The notes under the pieces: generated by a model
Database searches by the model: none
The model's input: the letters and a program-made list of their open reading frames with translations, nothing else
What the model was told of the DNA's origin: nothing
Shown: piece after piece, positions 1 through 9,102 of the stretch
How positions within the stretch are numbered: position 1 is the stretch's first letter
How the letters are laid out: each line of letters opens with the position of its first letter
Origin: Bradyrhizobium sp.
Lineage (GTDB): Bacteria; Pseudomonadota; Alphaproteobacteria; Rhizobiales; Xanthobacteraceae
NCBI GenBank assembly: GCA_028290305.1
Contig: JAQGKC010000410.1
Coordinates: forward strand, 1-24,114
Reading direction: 5' to 3'
Length of the DNA stretch: 24,114 nucleotides
Made by a program: the position numbers and the translations under genes

Positions 1-19
1 CGCAATCGGGCGCACGCGA

Positions 20-33
20 TTGATCTGGATCAA
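20..33 (+). promoter_or_regulatory. FixK/FNR box upstream of the hypothetical protein-ppk2 pair
   Basis: TTGATCTGGATCAA is an exact match to the FNR/FixK palindrome TTGAT-N4-ATCAA. It ends 65 bases before the ATG at 99. A class II position (centre about 41.5 bases before the transcription start) would put the start near 68, which leaves a short leader. No promoter elements were verified. Confidence 0.8.
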
Positions 34-98
34 AGGGTAGTTCCCTAGCAGCCGCCAGCTGCCAACCAGGCGAGACAGTCATTGAGGAAGGATCAGCC

Positions 99-554
99 AT
101 GCCCGAGAAAATCGACGATCTGCTCCCGACGGCAAAGGAAATCCTGAAGCAGGCCGCCATCAAGGAAGCCGAAAAGGCCGACGAAGATGCCCGCAGGCTC
201 GTAGCCGCCGAAGCCGAAAAGCGTGCGTTGATCGAGAGGTTGAGCAAACCTTCAGGTTTGACCGAGGATGAAAAGGTCAGGCTTGCTTCGACGGTGATCC
301 AGCGGGCGGTGCGCAACGGCCTGACCGAGGTTCAAGTCTACAGATTTCCCCACTCGCTGTGCACCGACAATGGCAGGGCCATCAATCAGCAGGAGCCAGG
401 GTGGGAGAAGACGCTCACCGGGATAGCTCAAGAGATCTACCAGCTCTGGTTCGATTACCTGAAACCGCGCGGCTACCGCATCCGATATCAAATCGTGGAT
501 TTTCCGGGCGGCATGCCGGGAGATATCGGCATTGTCATTGTCTGGGGTAACTAG
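99..554 (+). CDS. Conserved hypothetical protein, helical N-terminus
   Basis: A 151-residue protein with no function I recognise. Residues 1-50 are rich in Glu, Ala, Lys and Arg and look like a long charged helix or coiled coil. The rest is a compact soluble domain (residues about 60-151) ending in hydrophobic strands (DIGIVIVWG). No signal peptide or membrane segment is visible. The ATG is preceded by AGGAAGG at good spacing. It lies downstream of an exact FixK/FNR box and 46 bases ahead of the polyphosphate kinase gene on the same strand, so the two are probably co-transcribed under low oxygen. A role linked to polyphosphate or stress metabolism is a guess from context only. Confidence 0.8.
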   Translation: MPEKIDDLLPTAKEILKQAAIKEAEKADEDARRLVAAEAEKRALIERLSKPSGLTEDEKVRLASTVIQRAVRNGLTEVQVYRFPHSLCTDNGRAINQQEPGWEKTLTGIAQEIYQLWFDYLKPRGYRIRYQIVDFPGGMPGDIGIVIVWGN

Positions 555-600
555 TCGCCGTCCCGATCGGCTGAAATGATGGCACTGAAAGAGGGACGCC

Positions 601-1404
601 GTGGCTAAAGACGGAAACGCCTCCTCCAGGATGAAGCGGAAAGCTTACGAGACGGAACTGCAGAAGCTCCAGGTTGAGCTGTGCCATCTCCAGGAATGGG
701 TGAAGGAAAAAAAGCTCAGGGTTATCGTGCTCTTTGAAGGCAGGGACGCCGCGGGCAAGGGAGGAACGATCAAGGCGATCACCGAAAAAGTAAGTCCCCG
801 CGTCTTCCGGGTCGTCGCACTTCCGTCGCCGTCGGACCGGGAGAAGACGCAGATGTTCCTACAGCGCTACATGCAGCATTTCCCCTCCGGAGGGGAAGTG
901 GTGATCTTCGACCGCAGCTGGTACAATCGCGCCGGGGTCGAGCATGTCATGGGATTCTGCACAGCCGACGAACACCGGCGCTTCCTGGCTCTCTGCCCGC
1001 AAGTCGAAAAATACATCGCAGACGTCGGCATTATCCTGATCAAGCTCTGGCTTGAGGTCGGAATGGACGAACAGGAGCGAAGGTTCAAGGCCAGGATCGA
1101 CGATCCGGTCCGGCAATGGAAACTAAGCCCGATGGATATCCAGTCCTATCGGCGATGGTATGATTACTCGCGCGCGAGAGACTTGATGTTAAAGGCGACG
1201 AGCTCAAAGCATGCGCCATGGCATATCATCCGTTCAGACGACAAGCGCCGGGCACGGCTGAACTGCATCGCGCATCTGTTGAATTTGGTCCCATACAAAG
1301 GCGTATCTCGTGACCGGGTTCGGCTGCCAAAGCGTTCCGACAAGGGACGCTACAACGATCAAGCCGCCCTGCGAGGAATGCAATTCGTCGCAGAGCGGTA
1401 TTGA
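601..1404 (+). CDS. ppk2: Polyphosphate kinase 2 (PPK2 family)
   Basis: A cytoplasmic P-loop kinase of the PPK2 family, which transfers phosphate between polyphosphate and nucleoside diphosphates, usually in the direction of nucleotide synthesis. The 267-residue length fits a single-domain PPK2. The Walker A motif GRDAAGKGG is at residues 47-55. The Walker B/lid segment FDRSWYNRAGVE (103-114) is typical of the family, and the basic C-terminal half (RRFKARIDDPVRQWKLSPMD) also matches. The start is GTG, with GAGGGA a few bases upstream. It follows the hypothetical gene at 99-554 and probably shares its FixK-type promoter, so polyphosphate would serve as an ATP or GTP reserve when oxygen falls. 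Nucleotide preference (ADP or GDP) cannot be read from the sequence by eye. Confidence 0.93.
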   Translation: MAKDGNASSRMKRKAYETELQKLQVELCHLQEWVKEKKLRVIVLFEGRDAAGKGGTIKAITEKVSPRVFRVVALPSPSDREKTQMFLQRYMQHFPSGGEVVIFDRSWYNRAGVEHVMGFCTADEHRRFLALCPQVEKYIADVGIILIKLWLEVGMDEQERRFKARIDDPVRQWKLSPMDIQSYRRWYDYSRARDLMLKATSSKHAPWHIIRSDDKRRARLNCIAHLLNLVPYKGVSRDRVRLPKRSDKGRYNDQAALRGMQFVAERY

Positions 1405-1474
1405 AAGGCAAAACCGCCGAGGTCCCTCCCGGTGGTGTGTCTCGTTACGCTATTCTAATTTTCGTGATACGGAC

Positions 1475-1912
1475 TCACTCAAGCGCAATTTGTACGCCGC
1501 TCACCGCCGCGGACAGCTCGACGCCGACCTTGACACCGTGCAACTGCAGGATCACGCCTTTTTCGTTCTGCAGCTGCACGCCGCCAGCACCGGCAGCCAG
1601 TGCGCCGCCCGCCCCGATCGCACTGTAGTTGCCAGCAATGTCGCCGGGACTGCGCATGTTAAAGGCGCGCCCAACCAGGTCGGTAGTTGAGGCCCCGATC
1701 GTGGCGCCGAAGCTCATTCCGGAAGCCCTAAATGGGTAGTGATGGCCGCGGAACGTGAGCACGCCGCGGCCGCCGCCGACACCAATGATGAACCCTCCCT
1801 TGGTGAAGACGACGCGAACGGCGCCCGTCTCCGCTTGCGCGGCCGTTGCCAGACCCGACACGAGCAGTCCCGCCAATGCCAGTTGAACAATCCGCATTGA
1901 ACGCTTTCTCAT
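1475..1912 (-). CDS. Small secreted glycine-rich protein of unknown function
   Basis: A 145-residue protein with a clear signal peptide: a basic start (MRKRSMR), a hydrophobic stretch and an Ala-x-Ala site (AAQA, then ETG) near residue 27. The mature part is Gly/Ala-rich with alternating hydrophobic residues, suggesting a beta-rich periplasmic or surface fold. It resembles the DUF992 style of rhizobial secreted proteins only loosely. I chose the ATG at 1912 rather than the longer frame from 1972 because GGAGA lies just upstream and the signal peptide then starts cleanly. It lies 79 bases downstream of aspD on the same strand and could be the last gene of that transcript. Its stop faces the ppk2 stop. 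Confidence 0.75.
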   Translation of the reverse strand: MRKRSMRIVQLALAGLLVSGLATAAQAETGAVRVVFTKGGFIIGVGGGRGVLTFRGHHYPFRASGMSFGATIGASTTDLVGRAFNMRSPGDIAGNYSAIGAGGALAAGAGGVQLQNEKGVILQLHGVKVGVELSAAVSGVQIALE

Positions 1913-1991
1913 ACTTTTCTCCGCTGAGTCTTTTCCGTTTCCTGAAGCGACTGGCCTGTTCGGGGACCTCATTCTTGCGTCCGTTCTTCGT

Positions 1992-3608
1992 TCACTTCGC
2001 GGGAACGGTCTCTGACGCCTTGTACATGTCTCTGTAGCCGCGAGCGATCAGGCGTACGCCCCGTCCGATCTGCTCGTATGCTTCGTCCGGCAGATTGGCC
2101 AGGGACACGCGAAGCGACCAATTGGGTGCTTCGAACCCGCCGCCATTCAGGAGAACGATTCCGTACGCCTCTGCAAGGCGGAAGGCCAGATCGAGGGGAT
2201 GGACATGTTTCTTCAGGTATTCAACCGCTTCGTCGCCAATATTCTTGCGGGCCCAGAACTCGAAATCGATCAATCCGTAGTAGGCGTCGTAATTCGGATT
2301 GGGCTGGAGTTGCAGGCCGATGCCGTCAATCAATGTCCAGATGCGCCGATTGACGATCTCCTTGCAGGCCTTCTGGTAGTGCTTCTCCGAATCCATCATC
2401 TCGCCGAGCGAGAACAGACTCATCATCACCTGCTGCGGCAGCGACAATCCGGCCGTGTGGTTCAGCGCCACGTCGCGGCTGTCGGCGACGATGCGATCGA
2501 TGAACTTGATCTTGCGCGGTTCCAGCGTCAGTGCGCCATAGCGCTTGTCGAGCGCTTCGACGTCGGCGGTCGGGAGCTTGGCGATCATCTTGTCGAAAAT
2601 GTTGTCCTCATGCACCGCGATAACGCCGAGCCGCCAGCCGGTGCAGCCGAAGTACTTCGAATAGGAATAGACGCCGATCGTGTTCTGCGGCAATTCGCCG
2701 AGCAGCGAGCGGAAATTGTCGACGAAAGTTCCGTAGACATCGTCTGTCAGCAACATCAGATCAGGCCGCTTGGTCTTCACCAGCTTCGTGATCTTGCCGA
2801 TCGTCTCTTTGTCGATTGCCATCCCGGTGGGATTGCCGGGATTGACGACGAAAAAGGCCTTGATCTTCGGATCCTCCAGCTTCTTGATTTCGTCGTCCGT
2901 GTATTGGAAGCGGTTCTCCTGCGGCGCTCTCACATGCACGACCTTGAGGTCGTAGTCCTCGAGGTGCGTCATCTCGAGATAGGGCGTGAAGATCGGCGTG
3001 CCCAGCGCAATTGTATCGCCGGGATGCAACAACCGGTTGGCCTTCAGCGATTTGAAGATGTAGCACATCGCGGCCGTTCCTCCTTCGACCGCGTAAAGAT
3101 CGAACTTGCCGGACGGTCGAGGTTGACCGCACATCGCCCACATCAGGTATTCCTGCACAATGCGTTCGTTGTGAACCAACATGCGGTCCGGGACCGGGTA
3201 GTTGTCACCGATGATCGAGTCGACAAGTTCATGGACGAAGGCGTCACGTTCGAACTTGAAGGTCGTGACAGCAAATTGCGTCATGGCGGAAAGGAACCCG
3301 GCGCCCGGCATGTCCGCATGCTTCGCGAGCCAACCCTCGAACCGGTCGGCAATGCCGGTGGCCTCCGGCATTCCGCCGATCCCGGCTCGGTGCTCCATCA
3401 CGCGCCTGCTCTCGGTCAGCGCGAACTGGCCAAGCAAGAAAAATCCCTCGCGGGGCGCGGTAGCAATCCAGTTCGGGTTGCCGCGGCCGGCGTTGAGGAA
3501 CGCGGATTGGGTCGTCCTGGAAGTCGCTTTTGCCAGATTGATCAGTTCATCCTTGATCTCGAAGGGACTCAGAGCCTCAAACTTCTTCAGCGTCAGAATG
3601 TCGGCCAT
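1992..3608 (-). CDS. aspD: Bifunctional aspartate aminotransferase / aspartate 4-decarboxylase
   Basis: A PLP enzyme of fold type I that converts L-aspartate to L-alanine and CO2, consuming a proton, with side aminotransferase activity. The 538-residue length is right for AspD and about 140 residues longer than ordinary aspartate aminotransferases. Visible motifs are VNPGNPTG, LLTDDVYGTF (PLP-ring Asp), SYSKYFGCTGWRLG with the PLP lysine at 318, and the C-terminal WSLRVSLANLP arginine that binds the substrate carboxylate. The ATG at 3608 has AAGGAG upstream; the frame extends 15 codons further to 3653 without a better site. It lies 104 bases downstream of an AspT antiporter gene, the classic partner: aspartate enters, alanine leaves, and the decarboxylation yields proton-motive force. 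No FixK box lies directly before it, so it is probably read through from the promoter at 8243-8256. Confidence 0.92.
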   Translation of the reverse strand: MADILTLKKFEALSPFEIKDELINLAKATSRTTQSAFLNAGRGNPNWIATAPREGFFLLGQFALTESRRVMEHRAGIGGMPEATGIADRFEGWLAKHADMPGAGFLSAMTQFAVTTFKFERDAFVHELVDSIIGDNYPVPDRMLVHNERIVQEYLMWAMCGQPRPSGKFDLYAVEGGTAAMCYIFKSLKANRLLHPGDTIALGTPIFTPYLEMTHLEDYDLKVVHVRAPQENRFQYTDDEIKKLEDPKIKAFFVVNPGNPTGMAIDKETIGKITKLVKTKRPDLMLLTDDVYGTFVDNFRSLLGELPQNTIGVYSYSKYFGCTGWRLGVIAVHEDNIFDKMIAKLPTADVEALDKRYGALTLEPRKIKFIDRIVADSRDVALNHTAGLSLPQQVMMSLFSLGEMMDSEKHYQKACKEIVNRRIWTLIDGIGLQLQPNPNYDAYYGLIDFEFWARKNIGDEAVEYLKKHVHPLDLAFRLAEAYGIVLLNGGGFEAPNWSLRVSLANLPDEAYEQIGRGVRLIARGYRDMYKASETVPAK

Positions 3609-3712
3609 GACTTTCTCCTTTTTCTTGCGAGTTTCCGTCGACGGGATCGTCACAAAAGGGGGAAGACGATGAGCACGCTACGCGGGTATGTGCTCACCGG
3701 GAATAATCGCCG

Positions 3713-5404
3713 CTAGGTCAGCAGGATTACCAGCACCATTCCCCAGACTGTCAGCAGCGTATTGCCGACCGCATAGGTCACCGTGTAACCGAGGCCAGGA
3801 ATCTGACTCCTGGCGCGGTCATTGATCATGCCAAGCGAAGCGGTTGTGGTGCGTGCACCGGAGCAAGCACCCAGCACGATGGCATCGTCGAACCGGAATA
3901 GGTACTTGCCCACGTACATCGCCAATATCAGCGGCACCGTCGTTACAACGACACCCCAGAGAAACAGGCTGAATCCGAGCTGTTGCAGCCCGGCGACAAA
4001 GCCTGGCCCCGACGAGATGCCCACCACCGCAATGAACACGTTCAGGCCGACCGAGTTCATGAACCAGACAGTGGAGGACGGGATCCGCCCGAAGGTCGGA
4101 CGCACAGAACGCAACCATCCGAAGAAGAGGCCAGCGATCAATACGCCGCCGGAAGTGGAGAGCGTAAGCGGCACACCGCCGACCTTGTAGACCAGCGCAC
4201 CGAGCAGCGCGCCGATCGTGATCGCCGCACCAATAAACGCCACGTCCGCCACGTCGGTCGCCCGGTCCGGATAGCCCAACATCTTGGTACCGGCCGCTAC
4301 GTCTTGGGTGCGCCCGACGAGGGTAACTATATCGCCCCGCTGCAACTGCGTGTCCGCCAAGATCGGAATGTTGGTTGCGGTCGCGCCACGGACGATCCTT
4401 CGCAGGAATACGCCGCGCGCTCCTGGTAGGTTTGCCAATTGGGCCAACGTTCTTCCGTCGACCTCTTTGTTTGTCACATAAACGTCGACACCTTCGATCG
4501 GCACAGCCAGCAGTTCCCGATCATTAACTTCATCGGCACCAGCACCAAGGAGGCTTACCAACACGTCGCGGCGGCCGGCCACGGCAACGATGTCCCCGGC
4601 GTGGATCACAGTGTCTCCTGCAGCATCCAGGATCTTCCCGTCCCGCCGAAGACTTTGGATGAACACACGTTGTTCAGGAATCAGTGCCTCGGCTTCTTGT
4701 GTCGTCTTGCCGACAACGGGCCCACGTTCCTTCACGCGAAACGCGCGCAACTCAAATTGGTACCAGGCCGTGCCTGGACCGCCCGCTTCCTTCTTGCCAC
4801 AGTGCTTCTCCTCATATCGCTTGCACGCGGCTTCAAGGTCGATGCCAAGGAGTGCCGGGCCAATCAGCGCCAGGACAATGGCGGATCCGATGGTTCCGAA
4901 AATATACGTGACGGCGTAGGCCACCGGCATCGCATCCAATGTTTTCTTGGCTTCCTCAGGCGACAGACCGAGACGGTTGATCGCATCGGTCGCCAGGCCC
5001 ATCGACGCGGAGATCGTCTGCGATCCGGCATAGAGTCCCGCAGCCGAGCCGACGCTATAGCCCGCCAGCTTCGCGCCTCCATAGGCCGCTCCCAGACAGA
5101 AGAAGCACACCACGACGGCAAACAGCGCCTGCGGAATGCCGTCCTGCGCGATGCCGCGCACGAATTGTGGTCCAACGCCGTAACCGATGGCGAACAGGAA
5201 CATCAGGAAAAAGGTCGGCTTGAGAGGACTGCCAATCGTGATCCCAAGCTGACCGATGATAACCGCCGCGATCAGGGTCGCGGTTACCGCTCCCAGACCC
5301 AGACCTTTGTAGGTGAAGGAGCCGAAGTAATACCCGAGCGCCAAGGACAGGAAGATCGCTATCTCCGGATAGCTGCGAAGCGTCTGAACGAACCAATCAA
5401 TCAT
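3713..5404 (-). CDS. aspT: AspT-type aspartate:alanine antiporter, copy 1
   Basis: A 563-residue inner-membrane antiporter of the aspartate:alanine exchanger family (AspT, TC 2.A.81). There are about five membrane segments in residues 10-185, a large cytoplasmic part (about 205-385) holding two TrkA_C/RCK_C-like domains, and about six more membrane segments to the C-terminus. The paired family signatures [16 protein letters not shown] (first half) and [16 protein letters not shown] (second half) are present. Family members exchange aspartate(-) for alanine(0), which is electrogenic. The ATG at 5404 has a strong GGGAGGTGA. It sits 26 bases after the large decarboxylase gene and before aspD, consistent with one transcript. 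Whether it serves AspD, the other decarboxylase or both is not decided by sequence. Confidence 0.9.
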   Translation of the reverse strand: MIDWFVQTLRSYPEIAIFLSLALGYYFGSFTYKGLGLGAVTATLIAAVIIGQLGITIGSPLKPTFFLMFLFAIGYGVGPQFVRGIAQDGIPQALFAVVVCFFCLGAAYGGAKLAGYSVGSAAGLYAGSQTISASMGLATDAINRLGLSPEEAKKTLDAMPVAYAVTYIFGTIGSAIVLALIGPALLGIDLEAACKRYEEKHCGKKEAGGPGTAWYQFELRAFRVKERGPVVGKTTQEAEALIPEQRVFIQSLRRDGKILDAAGDTVIHAGDIVAVAGRRDVLVSLLGAGADEVNDRELLAVPIEGVDVYVTNKEVDGRTLAQLANLPGARGVFLRRIVRGATATNIPILADTQLQRGDIVTLVGRTQDVAAGTKMLGYPDRATDVADVAFIGAAITIGALLGALVYKVGGVPLTLSTSGGVLIAGLFFGWLRSVRPTFGRIPSSTVWFMNSVGLNVFIAVVGISSGPGFVAGLQQLGFSLFLWGVVVTTVPLILAMYVGKYLFRFDDAIVLGACSGARTTTASLGMINDRARSQIPGLGYTVTYAVGNTLLTVWGMVLVILLT

Positions 5405-5430
5405 GATGTCACCTCCCTGTCACGGCGCCC

Positions 5431-8178
5431 CTATTCCGCGGCGGCTTTGAGCCCATGCGTCCGCGAATGGCTGTCGCCGAGTTTCACCAGGGCCTCCGGA
5501 CGCACGAGCTTCAGGCCCTCCCTGGCGTCGTAACCATGGATTTCCTTCACATCGAGCTTGCGCATGAAATCGATGGTTTCCTGGGTGATGACCTGACCCG
5601 GCACCATGATCGGGAAGCCCGGCGGGTATGGAATGACGAAATTCGCCGACACCAGGTCAGGGCCGCTCTTCAACCGGCGGTCGATCTCCGGATCATTCAG
5701 GCGGATGTGTTCGCATCCGGCTTCATCATAGGCAGCGTAGAAGCCGCTGCGGATATCGCCCTCGTTGGTCCTGTCTCCAGCATCGCCGCGGAAGCAATCA
5801 TGGAAGCGCGAGAAGTTCGGCAGATCGGGCACATCGGTCATCAGACTTCTCACGCGCGCCGCGAATGCCGTCATGGCGTTGGCGCCGCCTAGGCTGAGAT
5901 CGCGCTCGATCTCGCCGCTGATCTCGGCCAGTACGCGGATCAGATGGGCGACGTCGCTGCGGGTGTTGTTTATGTTGGACTGGATCAGCACGGAATTGCG
6001 CGAAGTCTTGTTGACCTGGATACCGTACCGGTTGGCCAGGATACCCTTGAACTGCGTCCCGTCGAAGCCGGCGGTGCCGCAAACCAGCGTGAGTCGCGTT
6101 GGATCGAGGCAGAACTCGTCATCCTTCAGGCTGTGCAGAACCTGTCCCCAATCGACGCCCTGGGTGAGGTAATCGGTGAAACCGCTGGAACGGAATTCCG
6201 CCGGCACCATCTTGTTGGCGCCGAGCACGCTGAAATATTTCGAGATCAGCGGGTTGGCGGCGACCGCTCTGCGGATCGCGAAGGCGATCTCGATGGCGTT
6301 GGCGACCAGTCCATATCCTTCCAGTTCCATCTGCCGGCGCGCAACATCGAGGCTCGCGATCAGCTGCTGGTTGGGGCTGGTCGATGCGTGGGTAAACACG
6401 GCCTCCTTGAATTGCGCCTCCACCGTGTGGAAATCCACGTCTTTGACGAACAGCATCGAACCCTGCCGGATCGCCGACATCGATTTGTGCGTAGAATTGG
6501 TCTGGTAGACGCGCAGCCGAATCTGCCGCGGATCCGGCAGCAGCCTTGTGTTCAGCAAGACATCGTCGGACGGATTATCGCCGAGCGCGGCGCGATGTTT
6601 CTCATAGGTTGCGATCGACTTGGGATCGTGCATCCACGCATCGATATCGTCCGCCGCGCCCATTGCGGTGCGCGGACGCAGGAACGGCGAGAAGCGCGCA
6701 AAGCCGAACCAGGCCTCATCCCAGAGAAAAATCAGGTCGGGCTTAATCGCCAGGCACTCCTCCATCACCCGGCGGGTGTTGTAGATGTGACCGTCGAAGG
6801 TGCAATTGGTCAGGTCGACCATCTTGACCCGGTGCAGCCGGTTGTCGGCCTTCAGGTTCAACAGCGCCTGCTTGATGGTCCTGAGCGGCACTGCGCCATA
6901 CATCGAATATTCCGTCATCGGGAAGGCTTCGACATAAAGCGGCTGCGCGCCCGCCAGCACCATGCCGTAGTGATGTGATTTGTGACAGTTGCGGTCGACG
7001 ATCACGATATCGCCCGGACCGATCAGCGCCTGCACCGCCATCTTGTTGGACGTCGACGTGCCATTGGTGACAAAGAAGACCTGATCGGCCCCGAAGGCGC
7101 GCGCAGCGTTTTCCTGGGCTTTCTTGATGTTGCCGGTCGGTTCCAGCAGGCTGTCGAGACCTCCCGTGGTCGCGCTGCTCTCGGCTAGGAAGAGGTTTGG
7201 ACCGTAAAACTCTCCCATATCGCGAATCCAGTCAGACCTGAAGACGGACTTGCCACGGGCGATGGGAAGCGCGTGGAACGTCCCGATCGGGCGCTGGGCG
7301 TACTTCTTGAGATTGTCAAAGAAGGGTGTTTCGAAGCGATCCTGAATGCCTTCCAGGATCGCGAGATGCAGCTCAAGCAGCTCTTCCACGGAGTAGAAGA
7401 TGCGGCGAACGACGTCGGCCTCGGGATCGCCGGCCAATTCCTCCACGTTCTGATTGGAGACCAGATAGACGTCGAGCTCGGGACGAATGCGCTTCAACGT
7501 GCGTACCAGCGCCAGCGCCGAGTCGGACATCTCCTGGCGTTCCATCGAGGCCATGAGGGCGCGCAACACCGGTGCGTCGTGCCGGGACTGTTGCGCAAAG
7601 CCTTCATTGACGATAACGGCACCAAGGTCGGGATTGAGCATCGCCGCACAGAATGCATCCTCGAAACTGCCGGCAAAGACCGGTTCATAAATGAAGGTAT
7701 CCGTGGGACGACGCAGTCTCCGCCACTCAGCCGCAAGGTTGGACCAGTTCGTAGCGGGGATGCCTGTGACAATCAGGGTTTCGAAATACGGCCGGCGCGC
7801 GCTGGTCTCGCCAAATCCCGGCGGCAGCAGATCCGGCATTTCAGCGTCGGCATCCGCATGCGCATCCCAATCGCCGGCATGCTGGCGGAACGACCGCGTC
7901 TGCAGCGACTGCGTGATGCGCATCGACAGTGCGAGCGTACCTGCCGCATCGCCGGCGGCGGCGCGCTCGGTCAGGGCCGCCATCAGGCGCAGACCGGGAA
8001 AGGCATGATATTCTTCGGTGATCGCTAGCTGAGAGAGTTGTTCTTCGAAGCCGGTGCGATCTCCTGAGCCGCTCGACCATGCTTTGGCCGCCTCGACTAA
8101 TCCGCGCCAGTCGTCCGCGCGTGCACCGGGGCCGGAGAAAAACTGATCGATCCGACGTTCCTGACCTCGCTGCGTCAT
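5431..8178 (-). CDS. Orn/Lys/Arg-type basic amino-acid decarboxylase, large form
   Basis: A PLP-dependent decarboxylase of the bacterial ornithine/lysine/arginine family (fold type I), 915 residues, against about 710-760 for the E. coli enzymes. Residues 1 to about 280 form an extended N-terminal region including a receiver-like wing. The catalytic core shows VTNGTSTSNKM, DRNCHKSHHYG, FLWDEAWFGFARFSP and STHKSMSA, with the PLP lysine at 565. The C-terminal domain carries the typical IPYPPGFPIMVPGQ. I chose the ATG at 8178 (GGGAG upstream) over 8214, because 8214 would probably lie before the transcription start predicted from the FixK box at 8243-8256. It is first in the likely operon decarboxylase-aspT-aspD. 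The reaction would turn a basic amino acid into a di- or polyamine plus CO2 and consume a proton. Substrate is not assignable. Confidence 0.9.
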   Translation of the reverse strand: MTQRGQERRIDQFFSGPGARADDWRGLVEAAKAWSSGSGDRTGFEEQLSQLAITEEYHAFPGLRLMAALTERAAAGDAAGTLALSMRITQSLQTRSFRQHAGDWDAHADADAEMPDLLPPGFGETSARRPYFETLIVTGIPATNWSNLAAEWRRLRRPTDTFIYEPVFAGSFEDAFCAAMLNPDLGAVIVNEGFAQQSRHDAPVLRALMASMERQEMSDSALALVRTLKRIRPELDVYLVSNQNVEELAGDPEADVVRRIFYSVEELLELHLAILEGIQDRFETPFFDNLKKYAQRPIGTFHALPIARGKSVFRSDWIRDMGEFYGPNLFLAESSATTGGLDSLLEPTGNIKKAQENAARAFGADQVFFVTNGTSTSNKMAVQALIGPGDIVIVDRNCHKSHHYGMVLAGAQPLYVEAFPMTEYSMYGAVPLRTIKQALLNLKADNRLHRVKMVDLTNCTFDGHIYNTRRVMEECLAIKPDLIFLWDEAWFGFARFSPFLRPRTAMGAADDIDAWMHDPKSIATYEKHRAALGDNPSDDVLLNTRLLPDPRQIRLRVYQTNSTHKSMSAIRQGSMLFVKDVDFHTVEAQFKEAVFTHASTSPNQQLIASLDVARRQMELEGYGLVANAIEIAFAIRRAVAANPLISKYFSVLGANKMVPAEFRSSGFTDYLTQGVDWGQVLHSLKDDEFCLDPTRLTLVCGTAGFDGTQFKGILANRYGIQVNKTSRNSVLIQSNINNTRSDVAHLIRVLAEISGEIERDLSLGGANAMTAFAARVRSLMTDVPDLPNFSRFHDCFRGDAGDRTNEGDIRSGFYAAYDEAGCEHIRLNDPEIDRRLKSGPDLVSANFVIPYPPGFPIMVPGQVITQETIDFMRKLDVKEIHGYDAREGLKLVRPEALVKLGDSHSRTHGLKAAAE

Positions 8179-8242
8179 GGAGATTCTCCCAACCTGCGAT
8201 CTGCGGTTGGGCAAGCCTAGCCGGCTGCACTCGGACCGACGC

Positions 8243-8256
8243 TTGATCTAAATCAA
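8243..8256 (-). promoter_or_regulatory. FixK/FNR box upstream of the decarboxylase-aspT-aspD operon
   Basis: TTGATCTAAATCAA (plus-strand reading) is an exact TTGAT-N4-ATCAA palindrome. It lies 64 bases upstream of the decarboxylase ATG at 8178. A class II start would fall near 8208 on the minus strand. On the other side lies the 3' end of the DUF1275 gene, so only the decarboxylase operon can be its target. Confidence 0.82.
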
Positions 8257-8279
8257 GCCCCGCACCCGAACGAAGACTG

Positions 8280-8954
8280 CTAATTCCTGGCGGCCGTCAG
8301 ATCGCAAAGCCGCAACACGATCACGAGCAAGGTCACGGGAATGGCGAGGCTGTAGGCGCGCGTCACTTCTGTCATAACGGCGCCGGCGGCGGCTCCTACC
8401 CCGAAAGCGATGCACATCGCGCCAAACACATAGGGCCGGCGAAACGGCCTCGCCTCCGAGCTTCCGGCAAAAGCGGCAAACAGGCCTTCGATGGTATAGC
8501 GAAAATTGCTCGTCGCCATCACGGAGCTGTAGCTCCATCCCTCCACCTTCGGAAAGCTCGCCGTCTGGAAGGCGGCTACGAAGGAAAGGCCAAGCGTGCC
8601 CGCGACTTGCGGCAGCCTGTTATGCAGGATCGCAATAATGAACAAGAAGATGATCTCGGTCAGGATGCTGATCTCCGGAGCTTTGTGCGGCGCAACTTTT
8701 CGCAAACACGACGCCATGATCACGCCGAGCACAAAGGCGCATAGCGGAGGTACATAATGGAGCCCCTTGGCCCATTCTCCCCCGGTCAAATAGACCCACA
8801 GAAACACCAGATTGGCAGTCTGCGCATTGGCAAAAACCCGATGAACGATCCAGGTATAGGCATCGAGATATCCGCCGGTCAGCGCCAGCAGACCGGCGAT
8901 CAAGAGCGTTTCCTCGCGGCGGAACGATATGGCGGCGGCTTGCGTGATCGACAC
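8280..8954 (-). CDS. DUF1275 (YoaK-type) integral membrane protein
   Basis: A 224-residue membrane protein of the DUF1275/UPF0700 family with about six hydrophobic segments. The N-terminal family signature is recognisable (LLALTGGYLDAYTWIV, then ANAQTANLVFL), as is the mid-protein AAFQTASFPKVEG followed by a loop and further helices. Function in the family is not established; a transport role is often suggested. The frame runs open to 9404, but that start would read through the FixK box. I chose the GTG at 8954, which gives a normal family length and places the N-terminus just before the first helix; the ribosome site (GGAA) is weak. It is divergent from the second AspT gene with the FixK box between them, so both may be induced together. 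Confidence 0.8.
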   Translation of the reverse strand: MSITQAAAISFRREETLLIAGLLALTGGYLDAYTWIVHRVFANAQTANLVFLWVYLTGGEWAKGLHYVPPLCAFVLGVIMASCLRKVAPHKAPEISILTEIIFLFIIAILHNRLPQVAGTLGLSFVAAFQTASFPKVEGWSYSSVMATSNFRYTIEGLFAAFAGSSEARPFRRPYVFGAMCIAFGVGAAAGAVMTEVTRAYSLAIPVTLLVIVLRLCDLTAARN

Positions 8955-9032
8955 GTCAAAATTCCGTTCGGCGGCGGTTTGGGTAGCACAGCAGACAACT
9001 CGCCGCAGTAATCCTGGCGACGAATGCCCGGC

Positions 9033-9046
9033 TTGACTTGAATCAA
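9033..9046 (+). promoter_or_regulatory. FixK/FNR-type box between DUF1275 gene and second aspT
   Basis: TTGACTTGAATCAA differs from TTGAT-N4-ATCAA by one base and fits the looser Bradyrhizobium FixK2 pattern TTG(A/C)-N6-(T/G)CAA. It ends 56 bases before the ATG at 9103. On the other strand it lies 78 bases before the GTG at 8954. Class II starts near 9081 (plus) and 8998 (minus) would serve both genes. It overlaps the ATG at 9046, which argues against that start for the antiporter. Confidence 0.7.
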
Positions 9047-9102
9047 TGAACCTAGATGGCTGGATCCGAATTTGTGCGCGTCCCGGCTTGAGGATCGCGC
9101 CT

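Noticed and set aside
2199..3716. 505-residue open frame on the plus strand opposite aspD
   Set aside because: Its translation is Arg/Asp/Val-rich without motifs and it is the mirror of a well-recognised enzyme gene with high third-position GC.
4439..6978. Long plus-strand frames opposite aspT and the decarboxylase (4439-5533, 5944-6978)
   Set aside because: They are antisense shadows; the minus strand encodes recognised families across the whole stretch.
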